From Meira nashicola (taxonomy: Eukaryota; Basidiomycota; Exobasidiomycetes; Exobasidiales; Brachybasidiaceae), in the NCBI GenBank assembly GCA_001600355.1, contig BCJU01000001.1, positions 331,178 to 395,177 of the forward strand: a stretch of DNA of 64,000 bases. Direction: 5' to 3'. The translations under genes were made by a program, and so were the position numbers. The notes under the pieces were generated by a model. That model was not told the DNA's origin. It did no database searches and saw only the letters and a program-made list of their open reading frames with translations. How positions within the stretch are numbered: the first letter of the stretch is position 1; each line of letters starts with the position of its first letter. This document shows, piece after piece, positions 59,518 to 64,000 of this stretch.

Positions 59518-60208
59518 TTTTGTTTGAAAGAGAGAAAAGAGAAGAGTGAATAATTGGTTGTTGGGGAGCAAGAAATGAAGATCTTGCGCTTTTATACCTT
59601 CACTTTTGCTACAATTCGATCGAGCATTTCTAGCAAAAAACACAAAGGTGTATCATTAGATCAGTGTCGCATCCTATTTTGCATCATAGAAAGGGTGACA
59701 TGAAGAATGCAAAATTACTTTCTCAATGGACTTCAGGGCAAACTTGTAGACTACATATGACAAGAATCATCTCCTCAAACGCCAAATTTACCTCTAATTT
59801 CTCTACTATCTTCTCATTAACTCCTATCACCATTTATTCCCCCTTATGCCAATTCTTCCTTTCTCAAAAAAAAAAAGCGTAGCGCCAAATTTCTCCTGAA
59901 CGTACAATTGATCATGATGAAGGAGTGTAAGCAGGGAGAGAATGTTTTGTATGCTACGCCCAAAAAAAAAGCCCGGCGGCCGGAAAAAGAAGAACTAACG
60001 CGAAGATTTGATTATGCACGCATTTAGCGTAAGCAGTAATAATCCAAAAGCACCAACAACATCTTGCTTTCTTCTCCACCTCGTTGCTCTCATCTTCTTT
60101 TCGCAGCGCTACTTCCGGTTGCAAGATCACCCCGTTTCGCTTTTAAATGACAATTCATGAACAGTAGTCGACTTTCATATAACGCATTCATTCTCTTTTC
60201 CATTGAGG
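59518..60208. promoter_or_regulatory. Divergent promoter region, secreted gene B / mitochondrial carrier
   Basis: Contains a minus-strand TAGTCTA (59747-59753) and TTAGCGTA (60024-60031). The frame at 59664-59882 is not credible. Confidence 0.5.
59747..59753 (-). promoter_or_regulatory. TAGTCTA motif (TGTAGTCTAC)
   Basis: Copy 230 bp upstream of secreted gene B and 456 bp from the carrier ATG. Confidence 0.5.
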
Positions 60209-61216
60209 ATGGCGCCTCAATCAAGGGGTAAGAATGAGACAAGTACGCCTGCAAAAGAGGGGACAACATCAATAAAAGGTTTCGTTGGAGGACTTGCATC
60301 AGGATTAACAAAAGTAGCTGTAGGACAACCTTTTGATATTATTAAAACTCGTTTACAATGTTCTCCTTTGGGTACTTATCGTGGACCTTTAGATTGTCTT
60401 GGTCAAATTGCAAAAAGGGAAGGTTTATTAAGTTTATATAAAGGCTCCTCTCCGCCTGCAGTTGGATGGGCGTTTGCGGATAGCGTTTTAATGGGAAGTT
60501 TACATACTTATCGTTTGACTCTTAGTAGATGGTACGGATACGGAGAAGGAACGGGAAAGCGTTTACCAACTCATCTTCATGCATTAGCAGGACTCGGAGC
60601 AGGAGCTACAAATAGTTTAGTAATGACTCCAATCGAAACTTTAAAGAGTAAATTACAAATGCAAACCCAAAGAACCACAATTCATATACCTGGAAGAGGT
60701 CGTGTAGAAACTGTTAAACGTGAATTTTCCGGTCCTATTGATTGTATAATGCAAACCGTTCGACAACAAGGTGTTTTAGGATTATGGAAAACTTTACCTA
60801 TAACTATGATCTTTCGTGCAAATTTTGCAGTCATGTTTGGAGGATACGATTTCTTTCAAAGGCAATTTGAGAAATTAAATGGAACGAAATATGAACTTGG
60901 TTCTGGTATTTCAACATTTTTATCAGGAGGATTAGCTGCTGAATTCTTTTGGTTAGCTGCTTTACCGGCTGATACAGTAAAGAATAGAATGATGGCAGAT
61001 TCCCTATATAATCCTCGTTATCCGACCATAAGAATAGCATTCTTATCTGTTTGGAATGAAAAAGGTCCCAATGCATCCACCCTTACACGAATTAGATCGT
61101 TCTACAAAGGATGCTCCGTTGCTCTTCTGCGAGCATTTCCCACAAATGCAGCAGCTCTGTTTGCATTCGAGACTGCTATGCATCTTATGGGCGCAGAAAA
61201 GACGACAACGAAATAA
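60209..61216 (+). CDS. Mitochondrial carrier (SLC25) family protein
   Basis: A 335-residue protein from the ATG at 60209 (MAPQSRGKNE); the preceding two codons lack an ATG. Three repeats carry the carrier signature: PFDIIKTRLQ (41-50), PIETLKSKLQ (141-150) and PADTVKNRMM (253-262). Each is followed by the usual second helix, with GLLSLYKGSSPP, GVLGLWKTLPIT and FYKGCSVALLRAFPTNAAAL. These proteins exchange metabolites across the inner mitochondrial membrane. The third-repeat LLRAFPTNAA and overall length point to the ornithine/carnitine (Ort1/Crc1/Ymc) group, but substrate contact residues cannot be assigned safely. It converges on an acidic coiled-coil gene. Confidence 0.9.
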   Translation: MAPQSRGKNETSTPAKEGTTSIKGFVGGLASGLTKVAVGQPFDIIKTRLQCSPLGTYRGPLDCLGQIAKREGLLSLYKGSSPPAVGWAFADSVLMGSLHTYRLTLSRWYGYGEGTGKRLPTHLHALAGLGAGATNSLVMTPIETLKSKLQMQTQRTTIHIPGRGRVETVKREFSGPIDCIMQTVRQQGVLGLWKTLPITMIFRANFAVMFGGYDFFQRQFEKLNGTKYELGSGISTFLSGGLAAEFFWLAALPADTVKNRMMADSLYNPRYPTIRIAFLSVWNEKGPNASTLTRIRSFYKGCSVALLRAFPTNAAALFAFETAMHLMGAEKTTTK

Positions 61217-61387
61217 ACAAGAGGGTTTAGTTGTCTAATCCATCAATTTGTATTTGTATAGTCTTCCTAGACTCATAATCACCACTTAGAATGTCACCTT
61301 ATATATTTTTCAACAATTGATTCGACTACATTTTGAAAGATTAGATTATCACAAATCCGTACGTAGAGATACAAATTACATCTCTCA

Positions 61388-62698
61388 TCATTCCCAATCG
61401 GAATCTTCCTCTTCATCTTCCTTTGATGCGGTAGCCGCTCCTTTGGGTGCCTTTTTCTTGGCACTTTGTTCCTCCGCCTCTGAAACTGTTTGCACTTGAT
61501 CTCCTACATCCTCCCAACTGGTTGTTGGTGGGCCAGTAGTGGTTTCCAATCCTCCTTCAACTTCTTTATCCCAATCGAAATCATCATCATCTGTACTTGC
61601 TTGTATAGCAGGAGCAGTTTGAGCTTCCTTAGAAGGAACTGCACTCTTTGATGGCACTTCTGTAGATTTTTCCCTTTTCTTCTCACCTTCTTCTGGTGGT
61701 ACAACTTTGACCAAATCACCCATCATTGAGCTCATCTCTTTTCCCCAATCACGAGCAGCACTTTGTGATGCTTCGAAATATCTCTTTGCCATTGCTTGAG
61801 ATTCTTTCAAATCTAAATTAGGGAATGCAGCTTGGAATTGTTTGCTCAAATCCGGTAAAGCTATATTGCTTTTCGTTTGCGGCGATTGTGTAGGATCTTC
61901 CACAGCTTCGGAACCATCTTCATTCTTGACTTGTTTTGGTAAACTGATTCCTTGTAAAGTCTTTGCTACAGAAGCTTGCATGTTATTCACACGCGGATCT
62001 GCTTGTATCTTTCCCCAGAATGTTTGCATACTTTGCATTGCAGATTGTGCGTTTTGTCTTGTAGCCAAGATAGCATCGTCAATCACTTTCATCTCTCCTC
62101 CCGGTTCGTCGGAAAAAGCATCAGCATCAAAGAATGCATCTCCTGTAGCAGACGAAGCAATAGCTCTACTGACGGCATCATTTGAAGCTCTTCGCGCCTT
62201 TCCTTCTTGAGCTAACTTTGCTTTCTCTTCTAAACGTTCAACATCTGCACCTTCATCTCCTTCTACTTGCTTGCCTTTCCCTTTTCCATTTCCTTCATTA
62301 GATCCTATTCCAGAAGTTTCAGCATCTGCTTCACTTGCCAATGCACTTTGTCTAGCTGCTTTTTGTGCTTCATTAAGTTGTGCTTCAAATTTTGCTGCTT
62401 CACGTTTTGCGATAGAGACCAAACCGCCTTGAGAATCAATCGAAGCACGTACTTCATTCAATTGTTCTTGTGATTTCTTGCTGAAACCGCTCCACCAAGA
62501 GCTCACACTTCCGACCAATTGTTTAACATCATCTTCAATAGAAGCTTGTTTAATTCCTTGATTGGCTTCTGTGGAGGCATCATTAGTAGAATTTCCAGAT
62601 ATACTTCTCTCTGCTTCAGTTGTATCAGTAGAAGGTGTACTTGTTACCACCTTTGCATTAGGTTCACTTTGTGTAGAATCTATCTGTCCCGATGCCAT
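61388..62698 (-). CDS. Acidic coiled-coil protein of unknown family
   Basis: A 436-residue protein from the ATG at 62698 (MASGQIDSTQSEPNAK); the frame upstream lacks an ATG. A Trp-containing amphipathic stretch (VKQLVGSVSSWWSGFSKKSQ, about residues 72-91) leads into Ala/Glu/Lys coiled-coil helices (KREAAKFEAQLNEAQKAARQ). The tail has repeated acidic-Trp motifs (DDDFDWDKEVEGG, TSWEDVG, EEEDSDWE at the very end). This recalls BSD-domain proteins such as Dos2/BSDC1 in layout, but I find no clear BSD domain. A TAGTCTA motif lies 62 bp upstream. Confidence 0.7.
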   Translation of the reverse strand: MASGQIDSTQSEPNAKVVTSTPSTDTTEAERSISGNSTNDASTEANQGIKQASIEDDVKQLVGSVSSWWSGFSKKSQEQLNEVRASIDSQGGLVSIAKREAAKFEAQLNEAQKAARQSALASEADAETSGIGSNEGNGKGKGKQVEGDEGADVERLEEKAKLAQEGKARRASNDAVSRAIASSATGDAFFDADAFSDEPGGEMKVIDDAILATRQNAQSAMQSMQTFWGKIQADPRVNNMQASVAKTLQGISLPKQVKNEDGSEAVEDPTQSPQTKSNIALPDLSKQFQAAFPNLDLKESQAMAKRYFEASQSAARDWGKEMSSMMGDLVKVVPPEEGEKKREKSTEVPSKSAVPSKEAQTAPAIQASTDDDDFDWDKEVEGGLETTTGPPTTSWEDVGDQVQTVSEAEEQSAKKKAPKGAATASKEDEEEDSDWE

Positions 62699-63006
62699 AT
62701 TGAGGTTTTTCTGTATATCGTTCGGGATAATGGTCAAGAGAAAGCTCCATCAGTGGATGTAGTCTATGTGAGCCAATTAAGGTTTTCCCTGTCTTTCATG
62801 CATAGGCCGCCTAAGAAAAGCCCGTGCCTATTCAATATTGCACAAGATAGCGCCTCATTGTTCGAAACACGTGCTTTTTCCAAGCTTAAAATTTTTGGAT
62901 TTGAGGGGGAATTTTTTTGTGTGCATACATGAGAACTTCTTCCTGCATGAAATGGGAAGAATAGACTCATTTGCTTGTTTCCTTCCATCATATATTCCCG
63001 ACAAAA
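62699..63006. promoter_or_regulatory. Short divergent promoter region, coiled-coil gene / DBP3
   Basis: Only 308 bp. Holds TAGTCTA at 62760-62766 and an AGTCTATT (minus strand, 62950-62957) half-match near the DBP3 start. Confidence 0.5.
62760..62766 (+). promoter_or_regulatory. TAGTCTA motif (TGTAGTCTAT)
   Basis: Copy 62 bp from the coiled-coil gene ATG and 241 bp from the DBP3 ATG. Confidence 0.5.
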
Positions 63007-64000
63007 ATGTCATCAAAAGAAGAAAAGAAAGCCGAAAAGGCTATCAAGAGCGCACATAAGAAAGAGAAGAAACGTAAAGCGGCTGAAGCTTTGGAGAATG
63101 GAGAAGCACAAGAAGATCCTATTTCTCCTTCTGCAGAAGTATCAATGACAGCGGATGAGGAGGAAGAGAGAAAGAGAGCTAAGAAGCAAAAGAAAGCTGA
63201 GAAGAAGAAAGCTAAAGCAGAGGCAAAAGGGAGTGAAACTTCATCCGAAAAAGCTGCCAAAAAAGCAAGAAAGGAGGCTAAAAAAGCAAAGTCTGTGTTA
63301 GAATCTGTTCCTATCGAAAAGGAAGTTACAAGTACTCCCATCGCAAGTACAAGTAAAAGTACTGATGCTGCAGCAGCTCGTGCTTATATGGAAACAAATA
63401 ATGTCACAATCGAAGCACCCGAAGAATCAAATGAAAAGCCACCTTTGCCTATGCTATCATTTGATGAATTAAAAGGTAAGATCGATGACAGATTGAAGAA
63501 AGAATTGGATAGCAACAAATTCTCAAAACCTACTCCCATTCAAGCTTGCTGTTGGAGTGTTTTACTAGCAAACAAAGATGTCGTTGGTATCGCTGAAACA
63601 GGTTCTGGAAAGACAATGGCATTCGGCTTGCCTGCTATGCAACATATCCTTCAATTAGCCGCATCTGAAAATGGTCAACAAAAAAAGGGCAAAGGAAAGT
63701 ATGGTAAAGGTGGACAAAATGTTTCTGTTTTAGTCATTGCACCAACACGTGAATTAGCCATTCAAACTCAAGTCACAATGGAAAAGTTGGCAGCTTCAAT
63801 AGATTGCGCTTCCATCTGTTTGTATGGAGGTGTATCTAAACCTGATCAGATCAGACAATTACAATCATCGCCTAAAACAATCAGAGCAGTTGTAGGAACA
63901 CCTGGTCGTGTTTTGGACCTTGCAAGGGAAGGAAGTTTGGATTTGAGCAATGTCACATACGCTGTATTAGATGAAGCAGATCGAATGTTAGATGTCGGAT
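63007..64000 (+). CDS. DBP3: DEAD-box ATP-dependent RNA helicase, Dbp3-like (3'-truncated by window edge)
   Basis: The frame runs from ATG 63007 to the window end without a stop (331 codons seen). The first 115 residues are Lys/Glu/Ala-rich (KKAEKKKAKAEAKG), as in Dbp3 and other nucleolar helicases. Helicase motifs follow in order: Q motif KPTPIQACCW (about 175-184), motif I AETGSGKT (196-203), Ia PTRELA (246-251), GG, Ib TPGR (298-301) and II DEAD (322-325). Domain 2 is off the window. Dbp3 acts in 60S ribosomal subunit assembly. A Lys/Gly insert (KKGKGKYGKGG) sits between motifs I and Ia. Other nucleolar DEAD-box proteins remain possible until the C-terminus is seen. Confidence 0.88.
   Translation, partial: MSSKEEKKAEKAIKSAHKKEKKRKAAEALENGEAQEDPISPSAEVSMTADEEEERKRAKKQKKAEKKKAKAEAKGSETSSEKAAKKARKEAKKAKSVLESVPIEKEVTSTPIASTSKSTDAAAARAYMETNNVTIEAPEESNEKPPLPMLSFDELKGKIDDRLKKELDSNKFSKPTPIQACCWSVLLANKDVVGIAETGSGKTMAFGLPAMQHILQLAASENGQQKKGKGKYGKGGQNVSVLVIAPTRELAIQTQVTMEKLAASIDCASICLYGGVSKPDQIRQLQSSPKTIRAVVGTPGRVLDLAREGSLDLSNVTYAVLDEADRMLDVG

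Overview
This window is nuclear DNA from a fungus, most likely a basidiomycete with compact, intron-poor genes (Ustilaginomycotina-like; the placement is inferred). The protein set fits. It includes an exportin-4, a U2SURP/SR140-type splicing factor, a METTL3-type m6A methyltransferase and a FYVE-RhoGEF resembling smut Don1, together with fungal-type ATP-dependent PEPCK and an Osm1/Frd1 fumarate reductase. The first two are absent from budding yeast. Large genes are single exons. All seven coding introns (59-246 bp) lie in five genes encoding proteins under 250 residues, and two of those genes carry tiny internal exons of 7 and 12 nt.

Layout. 1-9.1 kb: 3' part of a U2SURP-like gene, exportin-4 and a convergent FYVE-RhoGEF. 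9.1-12 kb: the largest gene-free stretch, with an AT-rich core, an inverted repeat and no recognisable gene. 12-24.7 kb: RasGEF, an Ala/Glu-rich abundant-type protein, Vps45 divergent from a Sen15-like tRNA-splicing subunit, and COPI delta. 25-31 kb: PEPCK with a probable 5'-UTR intron, and a BAR-like protein. 31-41 kb: complex I LYR subunit NDUFA6, a hypothetical protein, poly(A)-binding protein, mitochondrial GrpE, Yop1/REEP and a nucleoside hydrolase. 41-50 kb: PSP1-domain protein, DUF218 membrane protein and two hypothetical proteins. 50-56 kb: MAPEG protein, HP1-like chromodomain protein, METTL3 homologue and fumarate reductase with a cytochrome b5 tail. 57-59.5 kb: a tandem pair of secreted cysteine-rich genes, one interrupted by an in-frame TAA. 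60-64 kb: mitochondrial carrier, an acidic coiled-coil protein and the 5' part of a Dbp3-like DEAD-box helicase.

Most genes are housekeeping and sit as convergent or divergent neighbours, without pathway clustering. The least ordinary signals are four. (a) A short motif, YRTAGTCTAY, recurs in most promoter-bearing intergenic regions and was not seen by eye in coding DNA. (b) The two-gene, four-module, eight-cysteine secreted family includes one gene with a premature stop. (c) There is an exact match to an Mcm1/MADS-box palindrome. (d) Two small genes have microexons. No tRNA, rRNA, CRISPR array or intact transposon was recognised. All counts were made by eye.
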